Shown: positions 15,691-23,658, counted from the first letter of the stretch. The stretch is DNA of 64,000 nucleotides from Cloacibacterium sp046296655 (GCA_046296655.1 JBKBLE010000009.1:14646-78645), one strand, 5' to 3'. Numbers and translations are program-made. Notes: generated from the letters alone by a model not told the origin.

Positions 15691-16683
15691 ATGATAATTT
15701 TTTCAAGAAATAGAAGATTACGTACTAACGAAAGCATCAGAAGTCTTGTGAGAGAAACAGTACTCACTACCAATGATTTTGTAATGCCAATGTTCGTAAT
15801 GGAAGGCGAAAATGCACAGGAAGCTATTCCGTCAATGCCGGGAATTTTCCGCAGAACAGTAGATTTAACGGTGAAAGAATGTAAAGAACTTTTTTCACTG
15901 GGTGTAAAAGCGGTGAACATATACATGAAAGTTCCAGAAAATTTAAAAGACAATCTCGGAACCGAAGCTTGGAATCCACATGGTTTGATGCAAAGAACCA
16001 TCAGAGAAATTAAAAATGCCATTCCAGAAATGATTGTAATGCCAGATGTTGCATTAGACCCTTATTCAATCTATGGTCACGACGGAATTATTACCAACGG
16101 ACAAGTAGACAATGATGCGACTAATGATGCTTTGGCAAGAATGTCTGTTTCTCACGCAGAAGCAGGTGCAGATGTTGTGGCGCCAAGTGATATGATGGAT
16201 GGTAGAGTTGCTGCAATTCGTCAAGCTTTAGAAGAAACAGGTCATACCAACGTAGGAATTTTGAGCTATGCAGCAAAATACGCAAGTTCATTCTACGGAC
16301 CTTTCAGAAGTGCGTTAGATTCTGCTCCGAAAGATTTTCAGGAAATTCCAAAAGATAAAAAGACCTACCAAATGGATTTTCATAATTCTAGAGAAGCCTT
16401 AAATGAAGTGTACAAAGACATCGAAGAAGGTGCAGATATTATTATGATAAAACCGGGTCTTCCGTATTTGGATATTGTAGCAAAAGTTCGTCAGGAAATA
16501 GATTTACCAATCGCAGTTTATAATGTGAGTGGAGAATATGCAATGCTAAAAGCGGCTGCTCAAAACGGTTGGTTAGATAATGACAAAGCTATAATAGAAA
16601 GCCTTACTTGTATTAAAAGAGCTGGTGCAGATATGATTTTCACCTATGCTGCCAAAGAAGCTGCTATTTTATTAAATAATTAG
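15691..16683 (+). CDS. hemB: Porphobilinogen synthase (delta-aminolevulinate dehydratase)
   Basis: Condenses two 5-aminolevulinate molecules into porphobilinogen, the second common step of haem synthesis. The 330 residues have family length. Key features are the metal-site region MPDVALDPYSIYGHDG (about 114-129), the first active-site lysine in ILSYAAKYASSFYGPFR (about 190-206), and the Schiff-base lysine in IIMIKPGLPYLDIV (about 249-262). VYNVSGEYAMLKAAA and FTYAAKEAA follow. The metal region reads DPYS rather than the Cys-rich zinc version, so a Mg-type enzyme is likely. Transcribed from its own promoter. Confidence 0.95.
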   Translation: MIIFSRNRRLRTNESIRSLVRETVLTTNDFVMPMFVMEGENAQEAIPSMPGIFRRTVDLTVKECKELFSLGVKAVNIYMKVPENLKDNLGTEAWNPHGLMQRTIREIKNAIPEMIVMPDVALDPYSIYGHDGIITNGQVDNDATNDALARMSVSHAEAGADVVAPSDMMDGRVAAIRQALEETGHTNVGILSYAAKYASSFYGPFRSALDSAPKDFQEIPKDKKTYQMDFHNSREALNEVYKDIEEGADIIMIKPGLPYLDIVAKVRQEIDLPIAVYNVSGEYAMLKAAAQNGWLDNDKAIIESLTCIKRAGADMIFTYAAKEAAILLNN

Positions 16684-16780
16684 GGCGCCAAATTCCAGCT
16701 TTCGCTACTCGCTTTTTTTCTGCGGCGGCGAAGCCGCCGCAGAAAAAAGAGCTCAAACATGCCGCTCAATCTGGGGCGCA
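16683..16780. repeat. GC-rich REP-like palindromic element
   Basis: A perfect 16-bp stem, TTTTTTCTGCGGCGGC (16714-16729) and its complement (16733-16748), has loop GAA. It is framed by an imperfect outer repeat (GGCGCC near 16684 against GGGGCGC near 16773). The G+C of the stem contrasts with the AT-rich surroundings. It begins right at the hemB stop codon. Confidence 0.75.
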
Positions 16781-16840
16781 AGTTTAGAAATTTTTAGAAC
16801 CTATTTTTCTAAAAATAACTTACAGTAAAAAAATATAACC

Positions 16841-16886
16841 AACCCTTTCTGCGTTTTATGCACATTCAAAAAACGCAGAAAGGGTT
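16841..16886 (+). terminator. Long hairpin, possible hemB terminator
   Basis: Perfect 17-bp stem, AACCCTTTCTGCGTTTT (16841-16857) with its complement (16870-16886), 12-base loop and a short TT after it. Longer than most terminators, so it could also be a dispersed palindrome. Confidence 0.6.
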
Positions 16887-17083
16887 TTGCAATTTTAAAA
16901 ATCAATTTGTAGAATTGGATAGGTTTTATGATGTTCAAAATTTACAATAGGAATGTTAAAATAAAAAAGCTATCTTACACATGAAATTTTATCATAATCA
17001 GAAAGGAAAATGTTAATTCTGTCGTAAATAGTAAAATAGCATATGCTTTAAAAGAAAATTAAGAACACAACAATAGATTAATT
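16887..17083. other. AT-rich spacer, no gene seen
   Basis: Only a reading frame of 18 codons (ATG at about 16930) is present, and no RNA or operator can be recognised. Confidence 0.5.
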
Positions 17084-17281
17084 ATGGGCTTAATATTTAT
17101 AATACTTGGATTTGTAATTTTGTTTTTTAATTTGAGATTTAAAAACAAACCTCTTAAAGATGCTATAGGAGGAGGAATATATGACAAAATGGTAAATTCA
17201 AGAATGTGGATTTGGTGTATTTTAGCATTTTTGCTAGGGATAATAAAAATTATTCAAGATATATACACATTTTTTGAATAA
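17084..17281 (+). CDS. Small hypothetical membrane protein
   Basis: I do not recognise this 65-residue protein. Two hydrophobic segments (about 2-17 and 43-60) are joined by a basic and polar loop with RFKNKPLKDAIGGGIYD, which suggests a small hairpin membrane protein. It sits alone in a repeat-rich gap between hemB and lptB. A strong ribosome-binding site is not evident, and a heptamer array starts 55 bases after its stop. It could be a real small gene or chance coding. Confidence 0.5.
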   Translation: MGLIFIILGFVILFFNLRFKNKPLKDAIGGGIYDKMVNSRMWIWCILAFLLGIIKIIQDIYTFFE

Positions 17282-17335
17282 GTTAGGATACTTTGGTAGG
17301 CACACTCAACGAATATTTTAAAAGTTACCAAATCA

Positions 17336-17398
17336 CCCGACATCTAACATCCATCTTCCGACTTCCGACTTCCGACTTACAACTTCATACTTCTGACT
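17336..17398. repeat. Heptamer tandem array upstream of lptB, nine units
   Basis: Nine 7-bp units in exact register: CCCGACA, TCTAACA, TCCATCT, three TCCGACT, TACAACT, TCATACT and TCTGACT. It ends 7 bases before the lptB -7 box. This is the longest array of the window. Confidence 0.9.
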
Positions 17399-17405
17399 TT
17401 TTTCA

Positions 17406-17413
17406 TATCTTTG
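17406..17413 (+). promoter_or_regulatory. -7 promoter box of lptB
   Basis: TATCTTTG matches TAnnTTTG and ends 5 bases before the ATG at 17419, implying a leaderless or nearly leaderless mRNA. It decides the start. Confidence 0.65.
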
Positions 17414-17418
17414 TCTCT

Positions 17419-18147
17419 ATGATTTTACGTGGCGAAAATTTAATTAAAGAATACGGACCCAAAAAAGTAGTAAAAGGCGTTTCCGTAGAAGTAAAAAAAG
17501 GAGAAATTGTAGGTTTACTTGGACCAAATGGTGCAGGAAAAACTACTACTTTCTATATGATTGTGGGATTGGTAAAACCTACTTCTGGCAAAATTACGCT
17601 AGACGGAAAAGATATTACCAATGATGCCATGTATAAACGTGCGCAAAAAGGAATTGGTTATTTGGCTCAGGAAGCTTCTGTTTTTAGAAAGCTGTCGGTA
17701 GAAGATAATATTTTAGGCGTTTTACAACTCACCAATAAATCTAAAGAAGAACAAATCCGCAGAACCAACGAACTGATTGAAGAATTTTCTTTAGAACACG
17801 TTCGTAAAAACCGTGGAGATTTACTTTCTGGTGGTGAAAGACGTAGAACCGAAATCGCGCGTTGCCTCGCTACAGACCCAGATTTCATTCTTTTGGATGA
17901 ACCTTTTGCAGGAGTAGACCCAATTGCGGTAGAAGATATTCAAAAAATCATTAGAAGTTTGGTGAAAAAAGACATAGGTGTTTTAATTACTGACCACAAT
18001 GTTCAACAAACTTTAGCGATTACCAATAAAACCTACATCATGTTCGAAGGAAACATCTTGAAAGAAGGTTTACCAGAAGATTTAGCCAATGACCCACAAG
18101 TAAGACAAGCTTATTTGGGTGAGAATTTTAAATTTGAAAAATTCTAA
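17419..18147 (+). CDS. lptB: LPS export ABC transporter ATP-binding protein
   Basis: ATPase of the LptB2FG complex that extracts lipopolysaccharide from the inner membrane. From the chosen ATG it has 242 residues, the family length. Walker A is GPNGAGKTTT (about 34-43), the Q-loop is in GYLAQEASVFRKL, the signature is LSGGERRRTEIARCLA and Walker B is FILLDEPFAGVD, followed by the switch His in LITDHNVQQT. The frame is open for 42 codons further upstream, but those codons are mostly translated heptamer repeat, and the promoter box argues for 17419. The stop is followed directly by another array. Confidence 0.95.
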   Translation: MILRGENLIKEYGPKKVVKGVSVEVKKGEIVGLLGPNGAGKTTTFYMIVGLVKPTSGKITLDGKDITNDAMYKRAQKGIGYLAQEASVFRKLSVEDNILGVLQLTNKSKEEQIRRTNELIEEFSLEHVRKNRGDLLSGGERRRTEIARCLATDPDFILLDEPFAGVDPIAVEDIQKIIRSLVKKDIGVLITDHNVQQTLAITNKTYIMFEGNILKEGLPEDLANDPQVRQAYLGENFKFEKF

Positions 18148-18182
18148 ACATCCATCATCTAACTTCCAACATCCATCAATTT
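18148..18182. repeat. Heptamer array filling the lptB - adenosyltransferase gap
   Basis: Five units (ACATCCA, TCATCTA, ACTTCCA, ACATCCA, TCAATTT) fill the entire gap from the lptB stop to the next ATG at 18184. Confidence 0.8.
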
Positions 18183-18183
18183 T

Positions 18184-18759
18184 ATGAAAATCTACACCAA
18201 AACTGGCGATAAAGGCGAAACCTCTTTGTACGGAGGAACTAGAGTTTCTAAAGCTGCTGCAAGAGTAGAATCTTACGGAACTTTAGACGAACTTAATGCG
18301 TTCATTGGTTTGGCAAAAGCCGAAATTTCTGATGAAAAAGTATTGAATCAACTGCAGAAAATTCAGTTTGATTTATTTACCGTAGGCTCAGAAGCAGCTA
18401 CGCCAACTGATAAACTGATTTTAGCCAATGGTAAAAATCGTCTAGATTTAATGATTTCCGAAAAGGAAATATTAGAATTAGAACATTGGATGGATGATTT
18501 AGATGCAGAATTAGAACCTTTACAATTCTTTATTTTACCAAGCGGTGGAAAAGCTGCTGCATCTGTTCACGTTTGTAGAACGGTTTGCAGAAGAGCAGAG
18601 CGCGCTATGGTTTATCTCAATGAAACTGAAGAAGTAAGACCAGAACTCATCAAATATCTCAATAGATTGTCTGATTATCTGTTTATTTTGGCAAGATATA
18701 TCTCTAAAATTTCTGGAGAAAAAGAAGATTATTGGAATCCTTCTGCAAGAGCCAAGTAA
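18184..18759 (+). CDS. Cob(I)alamin adenosyltransferase, PduO/MMAB type
   Basis: Transfers the adenosyl group of ATP to cob(I)alamin to make coenzyme B12. The 191-residue helical-bundle protein starts with the signature KIYTKTGDKGETSLYGGTRV and has VESYGTLDELNAFIGLA (about 28-44). The C-terminal active-site helices are VCRTVCRRAERAMV and YLNRLSDYLFILARY. The methylmalonyl-CoA epimerase at 63393 makes methylmalonyl-CoA mutase a likely client, though the mutase is not in this window. The name could equally be given as cobO-type or pduO. Confidence 0.93.
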   Translation: MKIYTKTGDKGETSLYGGTRVSKAAARVESYGTLDELNAFIGLAKAEISDEKVLNQLQKIQFDLFTVGSEAATPTDKLILANGKNRLDLMISEKEILELEHWMDDLDAELEPLQFFILPSGGKAAASVHVCRTVCRRAERAMVYLNETEEVRPELIKYLNRLSDYLFILARYISKISGEKEDYWNPSARAK

Positions 18760-18770
18760 AAAGTGAAAAG

Positions 18771-18814
18771 AGCCACGAAGTGGCGATAAAAATAGCATAG
18801 GGTAAAGCCCGATG
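18771..18814. repeat. Solitary two-hairpin repeat unit
   Basis: GCCAC-GAA-GTGGC (18772-18784) is followed after 11 bases by a second small hairpin, CATAGGG...CCCGATG (18796-18814). Order, spacing and core sequence match one unit of the 66-bp array at 35543-35935 in reverse orientation. Confidence 0.7.
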
Positions 18815-18828
18815 AAAATGAATAAAAT

Positions 18829-19446
18829 TTGAAAACAGCACTCCTTTTCATTAACGGAACTCCACCTAATGAACTTCCTCATTTGGAAGGTTATGATGTG
18901 ATTGCTTGTAGTGATGGGGCTTTTCATTATTTAAAAGACAAAAATTTCCCGCTGGATAAACTAGATTTTATTTCAGGAGATTTTGATTCTCATGAAGGCA
19001 GTGACGAAAATATTTACCACGAAAAATTCATTCATACTCCAGATCAAGATTTTACCGATTTTCAAAAAGCTTTAGATATTCTCAAAAAAAATGGTGTACA
19101 AAAAGTAGACGTTTACGGAGGAAGCGGTGGTGAACAAGACCATTTTTTAGGAAATCTTCACGTAGCTTTTCTCTTTAAAAATGAAATGGAAATTACTTTT
19201 TTTGACGAGTTTTCCAGATACTTTTTCATCCCAAAAAATTTTAAAATTCACGAAGTAGAAGGAAAGATGATTTCCCTTTTACCATTTCCTTTTGTAGAAA
19301 AAATTTCGACTAAAGGTCTTAATTGGGAGCTCTTTAACGAAGAATTGAGCTTAACCAAAAGAGTAGGAACCCGAAATTTTGCTCGAGAAAACACCGTAGA
19401 AATCACGTATGAAAACGGTGATGTATTGATTTTTATCGGAAACTAA
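18829..19446 (+). CDS. thiN: Thiamine pyrophosphokinase
   Basis: Converts thiamine to thiamine diphosphate with ATP. The 205-residue protein has the catalytic-domain motifs ACSDGAFHYL (about 26-35), FISGDFDSHEG (about 47-57), TPDQDFTDFQKALDIL, and DVYGGSGGEQDHFLGNL (about 98-114). A C-terminal beta domain completes it. The start is TTG at 18829, chosen because no in-frame ATG precedes the conserved KTALLFING. A six-codon frame (ATG 18812) ends in a TGA overlapping this start. It follows a repeat unit in the gap after the adenosyltransferase gene. Confidence 0.88.
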   Translation: MKTALLFINGTPPNELPHLEGYDVIACSDGAFHYLKDKNFPLDKLDFISGDFDSHEGSDENIYHEKFIHTPDQDFTDFQKALDILKKNGVQKVDVYGGSGGEQDHFLGNLHVAFLFKNEMEITFFDEFSRYFFIPKNFKIHEVEGKMISLLPFPFVEKISTKGLNWELFNEELSLTKRVGTRNFARENTVEITYENGDVLIFIGN

Positions 19447-19516
19447 ATTTGTGAATTTTTAACTCAAAAAATCCAATCTTTTTTCGCATTTTTGTAGTCT
19501 TAAATTTTTGCAACAA

Positions 19517-20911
19517 ATGAAGATAAAATATTCTGAACTTATTGACCAAACACTTTACTTTCCGCAAGAGGAATTTAAGTATGAGGATCAACAGTTGTAC
19601 TTTCATGATATTCCTTTGATGGACTTGGTAGAAAAATTCGGAACTCCTTTGAAATTCAGTTATTTACCTAAGATTTCGCAAAACATTCAGCGTGCAAAAA
19701 CGTGGTTTAAAGATGCCATCAAAAAGAATGAATATAAAAATTCTTACAGATACTGTTACTGTACCAAATCTTCGCACTTTTCTTTCGTATTAGAAGAAGC
19801 GCTTAAGAATGATATTTCTATTGAAACGTCTTCTGCTTTTGACATGAATATTGTTAAAAATCTATTCGAAACAGGGAAAATTGACAAGACGATAGAAGTG
19901 GTTTGTAATGGTTTCAAAACCGATGATTATTTGGCTAAAATTTCAGATTTAATCAATAATGGTTTTGAAAATGTGATTCCTGTTTTAGATAATTACAGAG
20001 AATTAGATAAATTGACCGAAAGTATAGATACTACCTTTGATATTGGGATTAGAATTGCTTCGGAAGAAGAACCGAAATTCGAATTTTATACCAGCAGATT
20101 AGGAATTGGGTACAAAGATATTATCCCTTATTACAGCCAAAAAATTGCAGAACACCCGAATGCAAGGTTGAAAATGCTTCACTTTTTCATCAATACCGGA
20201 ATTAAAGATACTGCGTATTATTGGAACGAACTTTTCAAATGTTTGAGAGTGTATGCAAGATTGAAAAAAATTGCTCCAGAAGTAGATTCACTAAATATTG
20301 GTGGCGGTTTCCCAATTAAAAATTCTTTGCAATTTGATTATGATTATGAATATATGGCAAATGAAATCGTGTATCAAATCAAAAAATTCTGTGAAGAAGA
20401 AGGGGTAGAAGAACCAAACATCTATACTGAATTTGGTAGTTTTACCGTAGGTGAAAGTGCTGGAAATTTATACAAAATTCTTTCTCAAAAACGCCAAAAC
20501 GATAGAGAAAAATGGAACATGATAGACTCTTCTTTCATGACTACACTTCCAGATTCTTGGGCGATTTCTAAGCGTTTTATTATGTTTCCGTTGAACCGTT
20601 GGGAAGATTCTTACGAAAGAGTTTTCTTAGGCGGATTAACTTGTGATTCAGATGATTATTACAATTCTGAGCAACATGCCAATGCGATTTATTTGCCAGT
20701 GTTCAGCGATACCAAACCATTATACATCGGTTTCTTTAACACAGGAGCTTATCAAGAAAGTATTGCTGGTTTTGGTGGAGTTCATCACTGTTTGTTGCCT
20801 CAGCCGAAACATATTCTCATCCAAAAAGCTAAAAACGGAAAATTACAATACGAAGTTTTCAGCGAAGAGCAAAAACCAGAAGATGTATTGCATCTTTTAG
20901 GATATAAATAA
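19517..20911 (+). CDS. speA: Arginine decarboxylase, alanine-racemase-fold
   Basis: PLP enzyme that makes agmatine from arginine, the first step of polyamine synthesis in this group. It has about 464 residues, shorter than the enterobacterial SpeA of about 650. The PLP-binding region is YRYCYCTKSSHF (Lys near 67 for the Schiff base). Further motifs are GNGFKTDDY-like VVCNGFKTDDYL, LNIGGGFPIKN and TEFGSFTVGESAG. The substrate-site region GGLTCDSDDYY lies near 377. The ATG at 19517 is preferred over an in-frame TTG at 19508. The next terminator is at 21071. Confidence 0.88.
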   Translation: MKIKYSELIDQTLYFPQEEFKYEDQQLYFHDIPLMDLVEKFGTPLKFSYLPKISQNIQRAKTWFKDAIKKNEYKNSYRYCYCTKSSHFSFVLEEALKNDISIETSSAFDMNIVKNLFETGKIDKTIEVVCNGFKTDDYLAKISDLINNGFENVIPVLDNYRELDKLTESIDTTFDIGIRIASEEEPKFEFYTSRLGIGYKDIIPYYSQKIAEHPNARLKMLHFFINTGIKDTAYYWNELFKCLRVYARLKKIAPEVDSLNIGGGFPIKNSLQFDYDYEYMANEIVYQIKKFCEEEGVEEPNIYTEFGSFTVGESAGNLYKILSQKRQNDREKWNMIDSSFMTTLPDSWAISKRFIMFPLNRWEDSYERVFLGGLTCDSDDYYNSEQHANAIYLPVFSDTKPLYIGFFNTGAYQESIAGFGGVHHCLLPQPKHILIQKAKNGKLQYEVFSEEQKPEDVLHLLGYK

Positions 20912-21070
20912 TTGGTTAATAGAGTTTTGGTATTGTAGAGTTAATGGATTCTCCTTACGTGAAGCCTACTGCGTTTTTAGCAGCTAAGTTGTAATATAAA
21001 ATGTTTGTTTACTATCATATCATTTAAACAAAAAATTAAAAAATTGATTTATTCAAAATAAATTTAAAAA
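20912..21070. other. AT-rich spacer after speA, no gene seen
   Basis: No reading frame of note or recognisable RNA; it leads to the terminator at 21071. Confidence 0.5.
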
Positions 21071-21095
21071 AGCATCAGAATTCTGGTGCTTTTTT
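21071..21095 (+). terminator. Terminator after speA
   Basis: AGCATCAGAA / TTCTGGTGCT stem (one G-T pair) followed by a T run. Confidence 0.85.
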
Positions 21096-21174
21096 GTTGG
21101 AATCTCATTTGAATTTTTAAAAATTTTATAAAACTTTATAAAAATTGTATAAAGCAGACCTAGTTTTTATCTTT

Positions 21175-21182
21175 ACATTTGG
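21175..21182 (+). promoter_or_regulatory. -7 promoter box of the BON lipoprotein gene
   Basis: TACATTTG matches TAnnTTTG, 28 bases before the ATG at 21211. Confidence 0.6.
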
Positions 21183-21210
21183 AAACAATAATTATTAAAA
21201 TCCTCTCATT

Positions 21211-21696
21211 ATGAAAAAAACGATTAAAATCACTACTTTAGCATTTGTCTTTTCTGTGGCAGCATTTTCTTGCAAAAAAAATGTTTCTGATGCAGAACTT
21301 ACCACACAATCTACTACTGTAGTTGCTGCTTATCCTGGAACTTCTGTGGAAGTGAAAGATGGGGTTGCACATTTAAGTGGAACATTTGCTTCTCAGGAAG
21401 AAAAAGATGCAGCTATTGCAGCTCTTAAAAATGTAAAAGGAGTAAAAGGTGTTATGGACATGGCTACCGTAGAAGCAGCAGCTTCTGTAGTAGAAACTGT
21501 ATCTGCAGTTGCTCCAGAAATTCAACAAAAAGTTACAGATGCGGTTAAAGATTTTCCTGCTGTAAAAGTAGATGTAGTAAACGGTGAGCTTACCTTAACA
21601 GGAGAAGTTACGGCAGAGCAAGCTAGAAAAATTAAAATGTCTGTAGATGCTCTAAAAGTGGGTAAAGTAAACTATAATTATAACGTTAAAAAATAA
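21211..21696 (+). CDS. Lipoprotein with two BON domains
   Basis: Secreted lipoprotein of 161 residues. The signal peptide ends at the lipobox-like FSCKK (acylated Cys about 21). Two BON domains follow (about 38-88, with VEVKDGVAHLSGTFAS, and about 105-158, with VDVVNGELTLTGEVTAE); the family binds phospholipid at envelopes. The sorting signal CKK is not clearly inner- or outer-membrane. A five-base gap to the next gene, which has a BON-like N-terminus plus an SH3 domain, shows an operon. It is probably an envelope-stress or membrane-stability protein by analogy with OsmY/DolP; that is inference. Confidence 0.85.
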   Translation: MKKTIKITTLAFVFSVAAFSCKKNVSDAELTTQSTTVVAAYPGTSVEVKDGVAHLSGTFASQEEKDAAIAALKNVKGVKGVMDMATVEAAASVVETVSAVAPEIQQKVTDAVKDFPAVKVDVVNGELTLTGEVTAEQARKIKMSVDALKVGKVNYNYNVKK

Positions 21697-21701
21697 TTAC
21701 C

Positions 21702-22118
21702 ATGTCATTACAAGAAAAATATTCAAGTGTAGTTTCAGCAGCTCAGACTGCAGGAATTTCAGATTTAAAAGTTCAAGAACAAGACGGAATTCTTTACATT
21801 TCAGGAACTACTTCTTCTAGCGCTGGAAAAGATGCTGTTTGGAATGCTTTAGGAGCTATAGATGCCACTTATTCTGCTTCAGATATCAATATAGATGTAC
21901 AAGTAGCTGGTTTAGCTGCAGGCACTTCACTTACTGTAGATACAGAAAGTTCTAACCTAAACATTAGACAGGAACCTTCTACAGAAGGCGTAATTTTAGG
22001 CAAAGCGGCAAAAGGAGAAGTGGTAACTTTAGTAGAACAATCTTCAGACGAGTGGTGGAAAATTAAAACCAAAGACGGAGAAGTAGGTTATGCTTATTCC
22101 AGATATTTAAGAGCTTAA
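21702..22118 (+). CDS. BON-like plus bacterial SH3 domain protein
   Basis: Protein of 138 residues with an N-terminal BON-like half (about 1-68, DLKVQEQDGILYISGTTSS) and a C-terminal bacterial SH3 domain (about 76-138, SSNLNIRQEPSTEGVILGKA and WWKIKTKDGEVGYAYSRYL). The architecture resembles peptidoglycan-binding LysM/BON proteins such as Kbp, with SH3b in place of LysM. No signal peptide is visible, so it may be cytoplasmic or need another export route. It is co-transcribed with the BON lipoprotein and closed by a terminator. Confidence 0.82.
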   Translation: MSLQEKYSSVVSAAQTAGISDLKVQEQDGILYISGTTSSSAGKDAVWNALGAIDATYSASDINIDVQVAGLAAGTSLTVDTESSNLNIRQEPSTEGVILGKAAKGEVVTLVEQSSDEWWKIKTKDGEVGYAYSRYLRA

Positions 22119-22142
22119 TTCAAGTCTCGAATATAAATTTAT

Positions 22143-22168
22143 AATCCCGAATTTTTTCGGGATTTTTT
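22143..22168 (+). terminator. Terminator after the BON/SH3 pair
   Basis: AATCCCGAA / TTCGGGATT stem followed by a T run. Confidence 0.85.
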
Positions 22169-22179
22169 ATTTTGGGCCA

Positions 22180-22310
22180 TCCCGAAAATTTCTCCAAAGC
22201 TTTTGCCTATCAAGAAAATTTCGGGACCGCGCTATTCGTTACAATCTTTTTCGGTGGCGGCAGCAAAGCTGCCGCCACCGAAAAAGGATTTCCACTGCTA
22301 TCGCTTGTCC
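22180..22310. repeat. Composite REP-like palindromic element
   Basis: Two nested hairpins: a 13-bp stem with one mismatch (22180-22192 with 22214-22226, CCCGAAAATTT type) and a perfect 19-bp stem, CTTTTTCGGTGGCGGCAGC (22246-22264) with its complement (22268-22286), loop AAA. Flanks GCGCTATTCG and CTGCTATCGC are also roughly symmetric. Strongly GC-rich against the background. Confidence 0.8.
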
Positions 22311-22355
22311 AGAAATACCGCTTCAAAACAATTACCAATATTTCATTAAAAAAAC

Positions 22356-22363
22356 TATATTTG
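22356..22363 (+). promoter_or_regulatory. -7 promoter box of the symporter gene
   Basis: TATATTTG matches TAnnTTTG, 21 bases before the ATG at 22385. It decides that start. Confidence 0.6.
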
Positions 22364-22384
22364 TATTCTATAGAAAATCAATAT

Positions 22385-23635
22385 ATGAAAGGACAAAACA
22401 AACTTTTCTTTGCAATTATCATTGCTTTAGTTTTAGGGGTAATTATTGGGGGAGTAGTACACACTCAGTTTCCAGAAAATACAGAATCTTTTTCTAAAAA
22501 TATAAAACTTCTCGGCACCATTTTCATCAGATTAGTACAGATGATTATCGCACCATTGGTTTTCACCACATTGGTTGTGGGAATTGCGAAAATGGGAGAT
22601 ACTGCAATGATTGGTAGAGTAGGAGGTAAAGCAATGCTTTGGTTTATTACCGCTTCTTTGGTTTCGCTTATGTTAGGTTTGGTTTTGGTAAACTGGTTAG
22701 AGCCTGGTCATGTTACGAAATTACCTATTCAAGATGCTAATTCTGCTAAAGAAATCTTGGATAACTCTAAAGGATTTTCTCTGGAAGATTTTGTGAAACA
22801 CGTAGTCCCAAAAAGCGTTTTCGAAGCTTTTGCTACCAATGAAGTTTTGCAAATTGTATTGTTTTCTATCATGTTTGGTATTGCCCTTTCTCATTTGGGT
22901 GATGAATATTCTAAACCTGTAATCAAATTTTTAGAAGTTTGTGCACATGCTATTCTTAAAATGGTAGGTTATATCATGTGGTTTGCTCCACTTGGTGTTT
23001 TGGGAGCTATTGCAGCAGTTGTGGCAACCAATGGTTTTGAAATTTTCAAAGTTTATGCGATTTATCTTCGAGATTTCTTCTTTGCACTAGCTATTTTATG
23101 GTTGATTTTATGTGTGGTAGGTTATCTCATTTTAGGAAATAGATTATTCGAATTATTAAGAAGAATCAAAGAACCTTTGCTTATCGCCTTTTCTACTACC
23201 AGTTCAGAAGCCGTTTTTCCGAAATTGGTAACAGAGTTAGAGCGTTTTGGTTGTAACAATAGAATTGTATCATTCATTTTACCACTAGGATATTCTTTCA
23301 ATTTAGATGGAAGCATGATGTACATGACTTTTGCCTCTATTTTCATTGCTCAGATTTATGGAATCGACATGACGGTTGGTCAACAAATCACTATGCTTTT
23401 AGTGTTAATGTTGACTTCTAAAGGAATTGCAGGAGTTCCAAGAGCGAGTTTGGTGATTATTGTAGCGACTTGTTCTATGTTCGGAATTCCGCCAGAAGGA
23501 ATTGCCTTAATTTTACCGATTGACCATTTTTGCGATATGGGAAGAAGTATGACCAATGTTTTAGGAAATGCACTTGCTACTTCAGCCGTTTCTAAATGGG
23601 AAGGACAGCTCGATAATCACGGTGGTGAGTTATAA
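22385..23635 (+). CDS. Dicarboxylate/amino acid:cation symporter (DAACS family)
   Basis: Secondary transporter of 416 residues in the inner membrane, taking up glutamate, aspartate or C4-dicarboxylates with Na+ or H+. About eight membrane segments are evident, and the family motifs are present: AFSTTSSEAVFPKL (the serine-rich hairpin HP1 region), LGYSFNLDGSMMYM (TM7 Na+-site) and GIAGVPRASLVI (HP2), followed by PIDHFCDMGRSMTNVLGN. The ATG at 22385 is chosen since the 71 upstream in-frame codons cover the palindromic element and the promoter box. The substrate is not determined. Confidence 0.92.
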   Translation: MKGQNKLFFAIIIALVLGVIIGGVVHTQFPENTESFSKNIKLLGTIFIRLVQMIIAPLVFTTLVVGIAKMGDTAMIGRVGGKAMLWFITASLVSLMLGLVLVNWLEPGHVTKLPIQDANSAKEILDNSKGFSLEDFVKHVVPKSVFEAFATNEVLQIVLFSIMFGIALSHLGDEYSKPVIKFLEVCAHAILKMVGYIMWFAPLGVLGAIAAVVATNGFEIFKVYAIYLRDFFFALAILWLILCVVGYLILGNRLFELLRRIKEPLLIAFSTTSSEAVFPKLVTELERFGCNNRIVSFILPLGYSFNLDGSMMYMTFASIFIAQIYGIDMTVGQQITMLLVLMLTSKGIAGVPRASLVIIVATCSMFGIPPEGIALILPIDHFCDMGRSMTNVLGNALATSAVSKWEGQLDNHGGEL

Positions 23636-23658
23636 AAATTTAAAAAATATAAAATTAA

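Noticed and set aside
17293..17418. N-terminal extension of LptB
   Set aside because: The extra 42 codons mostly translate the heptamer array and the promoter box; the shorter start gives the family length.
18148..18183. Cobalamin riboswitch before the adenosyltransferase
   Set aside because: The whole gap is only 36 bases and consists of a heptamer array. No FMN or TPP riboswitch is seen before ribD or thiN either.
22172..22384. N-terminal extension of the symporter
   Set aside because: The 71 upstream codons run through the palindromic element; a promoter box lies just before the ATG at 22385.
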